Translations under genes and position numbers: made by a program
Assembly: GCA_900770275.1 (NCBI GenBank)
Contig: CAAGJS010000285.1
Location: 1 to 22,986 of the forward strand
Length of the DNA: 22,986 nucleotides
Reading direction: 5' to 3'
Source of the DNA: Erysipelotrichaceae bacterium
Lineage (GTDB): Bacteria; Bacillota_I; Bacilli_A; Erysipelotrichales; Erysipelotrichaceae
In this document: piece after piece, positions 8,118-14,531 of the stretch
Layout of the letters: each line of letters begins with the position of its first letter
How positions within the stretch are numbered: the first letter of the stretch is position 1
The notes under the pieces: generated by a model
Databases searched by the model: none
What the model was told of the DNA's origin: nothing
Seen by the model: the letters and a program-made list of their open reading frames with translations, nothing else

Positions 8118-8145
8118 AAAAAAGACGATCGAATGAACGACCGCC
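8118..8145 (-). terminator. Terminator of the radical SAM gene
   Basis: On the minus strand GGCGGTCG pairs with CGATCGTC (two G-U pairs) around a short loop and runs into six Ts. It lies 22 bases past the stop of the radical SAM gene. Confidence 0.65.
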
Positions 8146-8166
8146 TTCTCTTGAAACGGATTGAAA

Positions 8167-9576
8167 TTACTTGGAAGCAGAAGCAACCGTAGCTTCTTCG
8201 TCGTGCTTCTCACGAGCCTCACGAATGCTCTTCTCTTCGTCCCAGAGCTTAGCTGCACGCGGAGCCCATGCGTCTGCATACGGCTTCGTCTTAGCGCAGA
8301 GGTGTTCAGCAGACTCCGGCGAAGTCAGGTCTGTGCTGTGAGCGCCAGAAGCCTGAACCATCTCGGTCAGACGGCCGGAGTTCTCAAGCATAGGGCACGG
8401 CATCAGCATATCCTGGTTGAACGGCTGGTTCTCACGATACTGCATGAACAGCGGCTGACGCAGGCAGTCCAGCAGATCCTCGTTCTTGATGTTTGCAGAG
8501 CTGTAGTGGATGAATACGCACGGCTCAACGTCACCTGCCGAGTTGATATGGCAGTAGTTGCGGCCGCCGGCGATGCATCCGCCAATATACTCACCATCGT
8601 TCTGGAAGTCGATCGTGAAGATCGGGAACGGAGACTCCTCGGAACGGATGTAACGAACACGGCGATAGACATATTCACGTTCATCCGGTGTCAGCAGCAG
8701 ATCCGGCGAAGCATCGTTTCCTACAGGCATGTAGTGGAAGAACCATGCAATACGTGCGCCCTTGGAGATCAGCAGGTTGATGAAGTCATCCGACGTAACT
8801 GCCTTGTAGTTTGCATGTGTATAGCAGATCGAAACTGCGAACGGAATACCACGAGCATGCAGCTTGTCGAGAGCCGACATAACCTTGTCATAGGTGCCGG
8901 CGCCACGGCGAGCATCCGTCGTCTCCTTGGAACCTTCAATGGACGGAGCGAAGGAAATGTTGCCCAGACGAACAACTTCATCCAGGAACTCATCCGTCAT
9001 CAGCGTCGTATTCGTGAAGATGTGGAAGTAGCAGTCATTGTGCTTCTCAGCAAGCTTCAGGATATCGTCCTTACGAACCAGAGGTTCGCCGCCAGTCATC
9101 AGATACATATAGATACCAAGATCCTTACCCTGGGAGATGATCTTATCCATATCATCATAGGTCAGGTTGTTCTTATAGCCGTATTCAGCAGCCCAGCATC
9201 CGATACAGTGCATATTGCACGCAGAGGTCGGGTCAAACAGAATCGTCCAGGGAATGTTGCACTTGTACTTGGCAGCCATCTTACGCTCACGCGGCAGACC
9301 AAGCATCGACGCATTGATGACAAAGTTGTTCATGAACTTGTCCATGCAGTTCTTGTCGATTTCCTTGAAAATTCTCACCGCATACTTGTACCACTTGTTG
9401 TCTTTATCCGAAAGAACTCTGCGGACATAGGCAATCTGCTTTGGCATAGCAACATCGCCGCCGTACTTTTCCAGCCAGTCCAGAATCTTCGGAATGTTGT
9501 TCTCCGGATCCTTCTGCAGGTATCCAAGAACCTGTTTAACTCCGAAAGCCTTAACACTCTCACTAAAAGAAGTCAT
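8167..9576 (-). CDS. Radical SAM protein with C-terminal auxiliary-cluster-like cysteines
   Basis: 469 aa. The radical SAM core begins after a ~105-residue helical N-terminus. WTILFDPTSACNMHCIGCWA carries the CxxxCxxC cluster, YLMTGGEPLVRKDDI the GGEP SAM-binding motif, and FAPSIEGSKETTDARRGAGT the later strands. Downstream GGCIAGGRNYCHINSAGDVE-PC resembles a SPASM/Twitch-type region for an auxiliary iron-sulfur cluster, with further cysteines near PCPMLEN and HLCAKTK. The tail is charged. Substrate unknown; no peptide substrate gene is seen beside it, so it stands alone rather than in a RiPP cluster. AAGGAG lies 9 bases before the ATG. Confidence 0.9.
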   Translation of the reverse strand: MTSFSESVKAFGVKQVLGYLQKDPENNIPKILDWLEKYGGDVAMPKQIAYVRRVLSDKDNKWYKYAVRIFKEIDKNCMDKFMNNFVINASMLGLPRERKMAAKYKCNIPWTILFDPTSACNMHCIGCWAAEYGYKNNLTYDDMDKIISQGKDLGIYMYLMTGGEPLVRKDDILKLAEKHNDCYFHIFTNTTLMTDEFLDEVVRLGNISFAPSIEGSKETTDARRGAGTYDKVMSALDKLHARGIPFAVSICYTHANYKAVTSDDFINLLISKGARIAWFFHYMPVGNDASPDLLLTPDEREYVYRRVRYIRSEESPFPIFTIDFQNDGEYIGGCIAGGRNYCHINSAGDVEPCVFIHYSSANIKNEDLLDCLRQPLFMQYRENQPFNQDMLMPCPMLENSGRLTEMVQASGAHSTDLTSPESAEHLCAKTKPYADAWAPRAAKLWDEEKSIREAREKHDEEATVASASK

Positions 9577-9684
9577 ATCTCGTTCTCCTTAACCGGATTC
9601 ATTAAATCACCAAAAAATTGATGTGAAAAGCACCCTTCAGCCGATTTTGAACAGATCGATTAAAGTGTATACCGTGGGCTTTTC

Positions 9685-9713
9685 TTGCGTATATTCCTGA
9701 TTGCGTTTACATT
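9685..9713 (+). promoter_or_regulatory. Possible promoter of the S66 peptidase gene
   Basis: TTGCGT (9685-9690) and TACATT (9708-9713) are exactly 17 bases apart, 24 bases before the start codon, which has its own AAGGAG site. Confidence 0.4.
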
Positions 9714-9737
9714 GTTGCTAGTAAAAAAGGAGTCTAT

Positions 9738-10727
9738 ATGATCTATCCCAACTTTCTGAAAAAGGGTGATTCCATCGGCATTTCTGCCCCCAGCGCAGGT
9801 GCTGGCGACCATGGCAGTCTGCCTAATTATCTGACATCGCTTGACACGCTTCATGCCCGCGGTTTCAAGACCATTGAAACTGAACATGCACGCCTCGAAA
9901 GCAATCGCGGCGGAACGGCAGAAGATCGGGGCACAGAGTTCACGAGCCTGTTTGCCAATCAGGATGTCAATGCCGTCATGGCAGCGGCCGGCGGCGATTT
10001 CAACTTTGAGATGCTCCCTTTTGTTGACTGGGAAACAGTATCCAGGCACCCGAAATGGACCATGGGCGCCTCCGATCCCACCAGCCTTCTGTACACGATG
10101 ACGACGCGCTATGACATCGCTACCCTCTACGGGTACAATGCGGGATCATTCGATGACATGAATCCCTACAAGGAAGTTTGTCTGATAATGCTCAAGGGAG
10201 CCTCTGTCAGCCAGCAGAGCTCTCCTGTCCATGCGGCCAAAGCACGGTGGATGGAAGACTATGGCGGCATCGATACACCGACCATCTATGAAAGCAGCCA
10301 GGATACGCTTTCCCTTTCCGGCCGCTGCATCGGCGGATGTATCGATGTTCTCAAGGATCTGATCGGGACGCCCTATGATGGTACAGCTCAGTTTATTGAA
10401 CGCTACGCAGAGGATGGCATCCTGTGGTACTTCGATGACTTCTCCTTCAGTGCCGAAGTGCTCTATCGCACCCTTCTGCAGATGAAGTATGCCGGCTGGT
10501 TCCGCCATTGCAAAGGTGTTCTGATCGGACGCGTACTCATCCCGCATTCCGATACGGGAATGACCTACAGAGAAGCGGTTGGCCTGGCACTTGCCCCATT
10601 GTCCATCCCGTGGGTCATGGAGATGGATATCGGCCACACCGTACCGGCATGGACAATGATCAATGGCGCCATCGCCGATGTTTCCATCGCCAATGGCGAG
10701 GGCAGTATCTCCTTCCGGTGCATCTAG
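9738..10727 (+). CDS. S66-family LD-carboxypeptidase-like protein (LdcA/MccF type)
   Basis: 329 aa. The opening YPNFLKKGDSIGISAPSAGA is the S66 N-terminus; AAAGGDFNFEMLPFVDW and then TMGASDPTSLLYTM carry the nucleophile serine in its GxSD turn near residue 112. GRCIGGCIDVLKDLIGTPYD matches the GGxLxxL region, and VMEMDIGHTVPAWTMINGA holds the expected catalytic histidine in a GH motif. Family members cut the L,D bond of murein tetrapeptides (LdcA) or detoxify microcin C (MccF). The segment where the family usually has its glutamate reads WYFDDFSFSAE, so an aspartate may replace it; I am not certain of that alignment. AAGGAG lies 8 bases before the ATG. Confidence 0.85.
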   Translation: MIYPNFLKKGDSIGISAPSAGAGDHGSLPNYLTSLDTLHARGFKTIETEHARLESNRGGTAEDRGTEFTSLFANQDVNAVMAAAGGDFNFEMLPFVDWETVSRHPKWTMGASDPTSLLYTMTTRYDIATLYGYNAGSFDDMNPYKEVCLIMLKGASVSQQSSPVHAAKARWMEDYGGIDTPTIYESSQDTLSLSGRCIGGCIDVLKDLIGTPYDGTAQFIERYAEDGILWYFDDFSFSAEVLYRTLLQMKYAGWFRHCKGVLIGRVLIPHSDTGMTYREAVGLALAPLSIPWVMEMDIGHTVPAWTMINGAIADVSIANGEGSISFRCI

Positions 10728-10732
10728 TTTTC

Positions 10733-10759
10733 TTACCACTCCCATCGATTCTGTGGTAA
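10733..10759 (+). terminator. Hairpin after the S66 gene
   Basis: TTACCAC (10733-10739) pairs perfectly with GTGGTAA (10753-10759). Only a short T-rich stretch follows, so termination would be weak; it separates the peptidase gene from the tRNA gene. Confidence 0.4.
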
Positions 10760-10780
10760 CATATTTCTGCTGAATCGTAT

Positions 10781-10856
10781 GGGGTTGTAGCTCAGCTGGG
10801 AGAGCGCCTGGTTCGCAATCAGGAGGTCAGGAGTTCGATCCTCCCCAGCTCCACCA
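10781..10856 (+). tRNA. tRNA-Ala (anticodon CGC)
   Basis: 76-nt cloverleaf with encoded CCA. The acceptor GGGGTTG pairs with CAGCTCC and includes the G3:U70 wobble that identifies alanine tRNAs. The anticodon stem CCTGG/TCAGG encloses the loop TTCGCAA with CGC at 10814-10816, and the T-arm carries GTTCGATCC. The half from the anticodon loop onward lies inside the 52-bp attachment repeat, so this tRNA is a hybrid of host 5' half and element 3' half. Confidence 0.97.
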
Positions 10857-10863
10857 TTCAGAA
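10812..10863 (+). repeat. attL core (52 bp)
   Basis: Perfect copy of 21607-21658. It begins with TTCGCAATCAGG at the first base of the anticodon loop and ends 7 bases past the CCA. The sequence rebuilds the 3' part of the tRNA, so the gene survives integration. Confidence 0.95.
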
Positions 10864-10870
10864 GTACTTG

Positions 10871-10899
10871 AAAAGCCGCATAACAATGCGGTTTTTTCT
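10871..10899 (+). terminator. tRNA-Ala terminator
   Basis: CCGCAT-AACA-ATGCGG followed by six Ts. A copy lies at 21666-21694, beyond the right attachment repeat. Confidence 0.85.
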
Positions 10900-10949
10900 T
10901 TGCCTGCTTTCTGTTAGTTTTATTGAACTAATATATGTTTTATGATCTA

Positions 10950-10970
10950 TTTGGCCTTTATTTGGCCTTT
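10950..10970 (+). repeat. Left integrase arm-type site (two TTTGGCC repeats)
   Basis: Two TTTGGCC heptamers whose starts are 11 bp apart (TTTGGCC-TTTA-TTTGGCC), then TTT. The same 21 bases recur at 21456-21476 just inside attR. The paired position at both element ends and the one-turn spacing fit arm sites for the integrase N-terminal domain. Confidence 0.6.
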
Positions 10971-11103
10971 GTCTGCATGTACGAAAAATACATTTTTGAA
11001 GAAAATACGCGATTTTTCTGCTGAAATTGCATGCATGTTAAGGATAAATTATTGCCATTTTCCACGGCTTTCCCCCTTTGTTCATCCTTTGTTCGTTTTC
11101 TTC

Positions 11104-11109
11104 TAATAC
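11104..11109 (+). promoter_or_regulatory. Possible promoter into the structured non-coding region
   Basis: TAATAC (11104-11109) with TTCATC (11081-11086) 17 bases upstream. The -35 box is poor. It is the best candidate for transcription of the hairpin-rich segment that follows. Confidence 0.25.
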
Positions 11110-11401
11110 TCTGAACACCAAGGAACAGAACAGTACGCAGAAATGCCCGGAATTTCAAACAGAGACCGCCCGATCCAAGCCGTTAGCCCAAGGGCTGGAC
11201 AAATTCACGCGGCAATATGGAAAGCCCTAGAATGGGCCGCTAGGGGCTTGTTTTGGGGTGTATCAAAATCGCCGTTCAATGCTTAGCCGTTGAATTCACG
11301 GGTGAGGGCCTCCCCTACCGTTTCGGTATGCGAGGGGCATATATAGGCCTGCTCAAATCTGAGCAGACAACCAACCAAAGACAAAACAGCGGCAGATATA
11401 A

Positions 11402-11656
11402 GGGGGTCGCGTTTCACTAACCCCCTGCTATGGCAATTCGCCACCCCAGCATCATCCTATGAACAGAATAAAGCTTCCTGTTTTGATGACCCCTTGCACA
11501 TTAAAAGGGTCGATTCGCCCCCTATGAGTTTATAAGGGTATGGCGTTTCACCACCCCCAAGGCAGGGAGGAACAAACTGTTACACCCTTCCGATGGGATG
11601 GCGTCACGAAACGTTACCCCATGCGCTGGATGGCGTCGCGAATCGCTACCCCATCC
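11402..11656 (+). repeat. Six degenerate hairpin/loop repeats, consensus CGWWTCRCYACCCC
   Basis: Related motifs begin at 11410, 11434, 11511, 11544, 11607 and 11639. Each is preceded by a G-rich arm (GGGGGT, ATGG, AGGGT, GGGTATGG, TGGGATGG, GGATGG) that can pair with the CCCC end. Spacing after the second copy is about 77, 33, 63 and 32 bases, close to multiples of 32. An inverted version, GGTGAAACGCC, lies in the loop region of the stem at 11784-11808. Confidence 0.6.
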
Positions 11657-11978
11657 GATCCGCTGCCTTCTTTACTTTGTCTGTTCATCATTTCGACCCA
11701 TCGATAATCAAAGGCAGCCTTTTTCCATCGCCTTCCTAAAGGGCGCCCCGTTTTAGGGCATCCCCAGCAAACACAGGCTTGCCCTGAGTCGGTGAAACGC
11801 CGAGTCAGCTTGCCTTCTGTATCACCACGAAAAGAAGCCCAAAGAAGCCAATACAGCGTGATTATGGAACAGGGCGGTATATTTGTTCATCCTTCTAGGA
11901 TCAAAGCACACAAGCCCACAGCAGACCCATTCCTGGCATCCCGGTTGCACCCATGTTCTTCCCATACTTTCCCCATAG

Positions 11979-12008
11979 AAGAACCCGCTCATTTCTGAGC
12001 GGGTTCTT
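11979..12008. terminator. Strong bidirectional hairpin (13-bp perfect stem)
   Basis: AAGAACCCGCTCA pairs with TGAGCGGGTTCTT around TTTC. The plus-strand exit is T-rich (TTCTTTTGG). It contains the stop codon of the minus-strand RHH gene and would also end any plus-strand transcript from the hairpin region. Confidence 0.7.
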
Positions 12009-12225
12009 TTGGTTCGTTATCTTCTTCCAGTTCCAACGGCTTCCCTTCCTGTTTCATCCGGGAATGAACAGCGCGCACAATATATCCCTGCACAGATTCT
12101 TTGCTATCGGCAGCAGCCTTGCGGATTGCCGCCCCTGTGGGCTTCTGTACCCGGATTCTGATAACATCGGTTTTTTCTTTGAAGTAGTTCTTCAGGTATT
12201 CGCTTCGATCTTGTTTCTTTGCCAT
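11989..12225 (-). CDS. Small ribbon-helix-helix (CopG/Arc-like) protein
   Basis: 78 aa. The segment DVIRIRVQKPTGAAIRKAAA then DSKESVQGYIVRAVHSRMKQ has the RHH beta-strand and two-helix pattern. The N-terminus is basic (MAKKQDRSEYLKNYFKEK) and the tail acidic. The ribosome binding site is weak. The gene faces away from the 105-aa ORF, with an 18-bp perfect palindrome between them that is a natural operator for an RHH dimer pair. In plasmids such proteins control copy number or partition genes; here it may repress the plus-strand ORF. Its stop codon is inside a terminator stem, as with the chromosomal RHH gene at 6826-7020. Confidence 0.75.
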   Translation of the reverse strand: MAKKQDRSEYLKNYFKEKTDVIRIRVQKPTGAAIRKAAADSKESVQGYIVRAVHSRMKQEGKPLELEEDNEPKEPAQK

Positions 12226-12319
12226 GTTGTGTTCTCTATGCTCATCATTTTAAGGTGGCGGGAATGTTATTGCCATAAGTTCATTGAAAAATCCATGGCA
12301 TCGGTTTATATTGTCCTTG

Positions 12320-12337
12320 TTGTTATAGCTATAACAA
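12320..12337. promoter_or_regulatory. 18-bp perfect palindrome, probable operator
   Basis: TTGTTATAGCTATAACAA, between the divergent RHH gene and the 105-aa ORF and 25 bases before the latter's ATG. It contains TATAGC/TATAAC hexamers that could serve as -10 boxes, so binding would compete with polymerase. Confidence 0.6.
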
Positions 12338-12362
12338 TCACAGGAAAGGAAAGGAAAAGACA

Positions 12363-12680
12363 ATGAACACAATCAAAGCATCAGACACAAACCGCATCAA
12401 GGAAGCACAGCTTGAATATTGGGAAATGCTGCACACGCATCGAAATTCAGCCCGCTACGATTTGACAGCAGAAGAATTGAAAGAGATTCAGCGCGTCGCG
12501 TATGACAATATCGTGCGGATTGCAAAGGAACAGGGCAAAGATAAAGCCACATTGGGTGATGGGTTCTTTGCCGGGGTTCTCATGGCCTATCGTGTTGGCT
12601 TCGGGCTGGGGCATCGTGCCGCAATCGAAGAACAGAAGCAGGCTGCGAGGAAGAAACACAAGGTTGAGAAAGCATCTTGA
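12363..12680 (+). CDS. Hypothetical 105-aa protein
   Basis: Family not recognised. It is largely helical and charged (KEAQLEYWEMLHTHRNSARY, LTAEELKEIQRVAYDNIVRI). A glycine-rich moderately hydrophobic stretch at residues 68-85 (FFAGVLMAYRVGFGLGHR) could be an amphipathic or short membrane-active helix, and the tail is basic. A purine-rich AGGAAAGGAAAGG ribosome binding site precedes the ATG. It is one of only two plus-strand gene units in the element besides the integrase unit, and lies behind the 18-bp palindrome, so it is likely controlled separately, perhaps as cargo. No homology call is made. Confidence 0.65.
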   Translation: MNTIKASDTNRIKEAQLEYWEMLHTHRNSARYDLTAEELKEIQRVAYDNIVRIAKEQGKDKATLGDGFFAGVLMAYRVGFGLGHRAAIEEQKQAARKKHKVEKAS

Positions 12681-12873
12681 AGTAAAAAAGGAAATAAACT
12701 GATTAAAAAAGGAAAAAACGGGCAAAAATTCAAATTTTCATGGAAAAAATGGAATTTTGCGGAATTTTTTCGTAACACCGTCTTAAAAAAATCCGGTTCC
12801 GGGTCGAAAAAGGGCCACTGCTCGGTCTCCCGGCATCCATGAAACAGAACAGCATGCCCCCTGAGGGTATGAA

Positions 12874-13014
12874 ATGAAAAAAAGTTTTCAAAAAGATTTA
12901 ATGAAGCGGAAAGGTCACATGACCCCGAAGAACAGACAAACCCGGAAGCTGCCTGAACATTTCCTTCTGTCAGCTTCTCCCATTCCGTCGCATAACGCGA
13001 CGGTATCCCGCTGA
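12874..13014 (+). CDS. Possible 46-aa basic peptide
   Basis: ATG with GAGGG about 5 bases upstream; begins MKKSFQKDLMKRKGHMTPKN and is rich in K and R in the first 30 residues. Its last third runs through the CGTCGC hairpin, which argues that the DNA or RNA structure, not the peptide, is under selection. Kept as a doubtful small gene. Confidence 0.2.
   Translation: MKKSFQKDLMKRKGHMTPKNRQTRKLPEHFLLSASPIPSHNATVSR
12949..13010 (+). repeat. Copy 1 of a ~60-bp imperfect repeat ending in a CGTCGC hairpin
   Basis: CTGCCTGAACATTTCC through ATTCCGTCGC-ATAAC-GCGACGG-TATCC aligns with 14858-14915 (CTGCCTGAATGTTTCG through ATTCCGTCGC-GTTTT-GCGACGCCATCC). The terminal hairpin has a 7-bp perfect stem. 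Confidence 0.65.
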
Positions 13015-13031
13015 TTGATTCCGATAAAGAA

Positions 13032-13073
13032 AAAGCGTTCTACATGCACACATGCATGCAAGAACGTTTTTTT
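13032..13073. terminator. Terminator of the minus-strand operon (bidirectional)
   Basis: AGCGTTCT pairs with AGAACGTT around a loop of ATGC repeats. Seven Ts follow on the plus strand, and CTTTTTC follows on the minus strand. It lies next to the stop of the last operon gene at 13075. Confidence 0.7.
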
Positions 13074-13074
13074 G

Positions 13075-13398
13075 TCAGCTCATTATTTCCCCTGCCCTGC
13101 GGTCAAATGCTTTCAGATATTCTTCCGCATCTTTCCCGCAGCGCTTCTTTACCTGTTCCCAGTTCTGGAACAGTGAGAAGCACAGGAATATATCTGCCGC
13201 TCTGCCATCTACCTGTGCTATGTGCTTATGCGTATCAAAGCATCCGATATACGGAAGAACAGCCCGTGCCATCCGCTCAGCTTGCATCCTAGCAGCCATG
13301 CCGCGTTCACGATCGGAAGCACTCGCCGCGATTCTGTCAGCCTTCTTCATTGCACAGGTGGCATGTTCGATCTGTCCACAGCATTCATAAAGCTTCAT
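13075..13398 (-). CDS. Hypothetical 107-aa protein, last gene of the element operon
   Basis: Not recognised. It begins MKLYECCGQIEHATCAMKKA, with three cysteines in the first 15 residues (CC...C), then a charged helical middle (ADRIAASASDRERGMAARMQ) and a helical C-terminus (KRCGKDAEEYLKAFDRRAGE). The start at 13398 is chosen because its ATG overlaps the stop of the upstream DUF1492-like gene by 14 bases (ATGAAGCTTTATGA), which implies translational coupling. Its position directly behind the ArpU-like regulator, where phages often keep small HNH or terminase-related genes, gives no direct functional proof. Confidence 0.65.
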   Translation of the reverse strand: MKLYECCGQIEHATCAMKKADRIAASASDRERGMAARMQAERMARAVLPYIGCFDTHKHIAQVDGRAADIFLCFSLFQNWEQVKKRCGKDAEEYLKAFDRRAGEIMS

Positions 13399-13813
13399 TG
13401 TCTGCTTCCGCTCCCTGTTCCTTTTCAAGATACCTTTTCAGCTTTACGCGGGAAGCTGCCCCTGAATAATAGCTGCCCAGCACTTTCTTTGTTGTCTCAT
13501 CCCATGGCATCCCGCACAGGTAATGGCATCGGATAATAGCGACTATCTCAGCATCGGAAATAGAGTGCAGCCAATCTTCAATTTCTTTTCCCAGCGCAAT
13601 CATCTGATAGTATTCCTTCGTGAATTCTTCTTGCAATGCGGTTATATGGTTGACAGCGGAAGAAACAGGAGAACCGCTATAGTTATTGCCACTGGTTCCG
13701 ATCTTGCACAGGTTCGGGCTACGATAGGTGTTATATAGTCCTTCGATCTGAATACCCAATGCTTCAAGATCGGCTTTCATCTGTCGATATTGTTTCAGTT
13801 TTGAAATATCCAT
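13385..13813 (-). CDS. DUF1492/ArpU-like phage transcriptional regulator
   Basis: 142 aa. A helical N-terminus (LKQYRQMKADLEALGIQIEG) and a middle SGNNYSGSPVSSAVNHITAL segment lead to a sigma-region-4-like helix-turn-helix. This has the pattern ISDAEIVAIIRCHYLCGMPW-DETTKKVLGSYYSGAASRVK, close to the LRYIEGLSWEEIA pattern of DUF1492 and ArpU proteins. In phages these activate late or packaging genes. In an element with no structural genes it may control the hairpin region or interfere with a helper phage's late switch. No strong ribosome binding site is visible; the gene follows the coiled-coil gene after a structured ~175-base gap. Confidence 0.7.
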   Translation of the reverse strand: MDISKLKQYRQMKADLEALGIQIEGLYNTYRSPNLCKIGTSGNNYSGSPVSSAVNHITALQEEFTKEYYQMIALGKEIEDWLHSISDAEIVAIIRCHYLCGMPWDETTKKVLGSYYSGAASRVKLKRYLEKEQGAEADNEAL

Positions 13814-13848
13814 TTCTTAGCTGCCCCACTAATAACAGTGAAAAATAA

Positions 13849-13970
13849 GCCGCTCTGCCGTTGAAAGGAGTTCCAAGAGGCGAACAGAGCAGCCCATAAG
13901 GCCGCGGCTTTATATAGGAGAAATAGAGCAAAGAAAGTAGAACATGCCTAGAAAAGGATATAAAGCCGCG
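13849..13970. repeat. Two inverted repeats in the gap between operon genes
   Basis: CGCGGCTTTATAT (13903-13915) and its perfect complement ATATAAAGCCGCG (13958-13970) form a 13-bp stem over 42 bases. Beside it GCTCTG (13852-13857) pairs with CAGAGC (13885-13890), with flanking GC pairs. No T run follows, so this is more likely an mRNA-processing, attenuation or protein-binding structure than a simple terminator. Confidence 0.55.
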
Positions 13971-13988
13971 CATGATTGAATTATTAAA

Positions 13989-14531
13989 TTAACGCGTCAA
14001 GTCCTCTGCCTGTGCTTCTGAACGGATAATTAGCGAGTAAAGCCCCTGATCGTCTGCAAACTTATTTCCCCATTTATCATCAGCTTTATAAAGAATGTTC
14101 CTGATAACGGCCAGTAAATGTTCGCCGCTTTCTTTATATGCAAACCAATCACGCGATAAATCAGCCGCCTGCTTGATGAGCGCCAGCACCTGTTCCTTGT
14201 GTTCCTTATTCATCTTGCTAAGTACACCCGTTACCTGATCGGTTAGCTTTTTACATTCTGCTTCATCAATCAGAGGTTCTTCACTTGCAGCATGAACAGC
14301 CGCTGTCATTGCTTCGATGGCATCAGCATCTTCATCAAATTCTTTCTTAGCAGCTTTATACGCATCAAAATTCACTTCCTTCGTTGCCTGATCCATAGCT
14401 GCTTTAGCTTTCGCCTGATCCGCTTTCGCACTATTCAATGCAGCTTCCGCTTTCGCCTGACGCGCGGCGGCGTCCTTCTGTACTTCGCTGATACGTGCTT
14501 CTACTTTTTCAAAACCTTTAACGTTTGCCAT
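13989..14531 (-). CDS. Hypothetical coiled-coil protein (180 aa)
   Basis: Function not recognised. Residues 1-90 form a long Ala/Lys/Glu-rich coiled coil (QKDAAARQAKAEAALNSAKA, DQAKAKAAMDQATKEVNFDA). The C-terminal half is a compact mixed region (KMNKEHKEQVLALIKQAADL, WFAYKESGEHLLAVIRNILY). There is no membrane helix or signal peptide. It lies just beyond the iteron origin in the direction of the replication operon, with an AAAGGAT-like ribosome binding site, and could be expressed with the replication genes or from its own promoter in the AT-rich leader. Some phage recombination-associated or scaffold-like proteins have this composition, but I make no call. Confidence 0.7.
   Translation of the reverse strand: MANVKGFEKVEARISEVQKDAAARQAKAEAALNSAKADQAKAKAAMDQATKEVNFDAYKAAKKEFDEDADAIEAMTAAVHAASEEPLIDEAECKKLTDQVTGVLSKMNKEHKEQVLALIKQAADLSRDWFAYKESGEHLLAVIRNILYKADDKWGNKFADDQGLYSLIIRSEAQAEDLTR

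Larger units (their letters stand above)
11116..12008 (+). ncRNA. Candidate large structured non-coding RNA or hairpin array
   Basis: About 0.87 kb with no credible gene but many stems: 11222-11249 (one bulge), 11312-11337, 11349-11366 (CTGCTCA/TGAGCAG), 11402-11425 (GGGGGT/ACCCCC), 11488-11511, 11536-11556, 11594-11621 (10 pairs, one mismatch), 11628-11656 (10 pairs, two mismatches), 11735-11757 and 11784-11808 (8 pairs). A long-range stem GCTGCCTT/AAGGCAGC (11662-11669/11711-11718) is followed by CTTTTT and may be an internal terminator. The segment ends in the perfect 13-bp hairpin at 11979-12008. Size and density recall the large ornate RNAs of phages and mobile elements (GOLLD, ROOL), but I cannot assign it to either. 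A protein-binding or replication site is the alternative. Confidence 0.4.
12681..13031. other. Gene-poor segment with a possible packaging (cos-like) site
   Basis: An A-rich stretch (12681-12780) is followed by a GC-rich core (12791-12837) with CCGGG and CCCGG arms, and then by the CGTCGC hairpin (12985-13003). In cos-type phages of Firmicutes the DUF1492/ArpU gene is commonly followed by the cos region and terminase small subunit; this segment occupies that position although the element has no terminase. The assignment rests on position and composition only. Confidence 0.3.

Noticed and set aside
8161..9621. Long plus-strand ORF opposite the radical SAM gene
   Set aside because: Pure antisense frame; the minus strand encodes a full radical SAM protein with all motifs and a ribosome binding site.
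10958..11158. 66-aa minus-strand ORF at the left arm and its counterpart at 21753-22004, sharing a CMQF...FSSKM pattern
   Set aside because: Similarity is confined to the duplicated arm DNA, the differences are non-synonymous, the N-terminal parts are unrelated, and the stop codons fall in the TTTGGCC arm sites.
11402..11656. CRISPR array
   Set aside because: The six units are too short, too diverged and unevenly spaced, and no cas genes are present.
11792..12366. Plus-strand ORFs of 68 and 137 aa in the hairpin region and opposite the RHH gene
   Set aside because: No ribosome binding sites; they cross stems and the terminator and show no protein-like composition.
13764..13973. 69-aa minus-strand ORF in the structured gap
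   Set aside because: Lies across the 13-bp inverted repeat, has no start signals and overlaps the DUF1492-like gene start.
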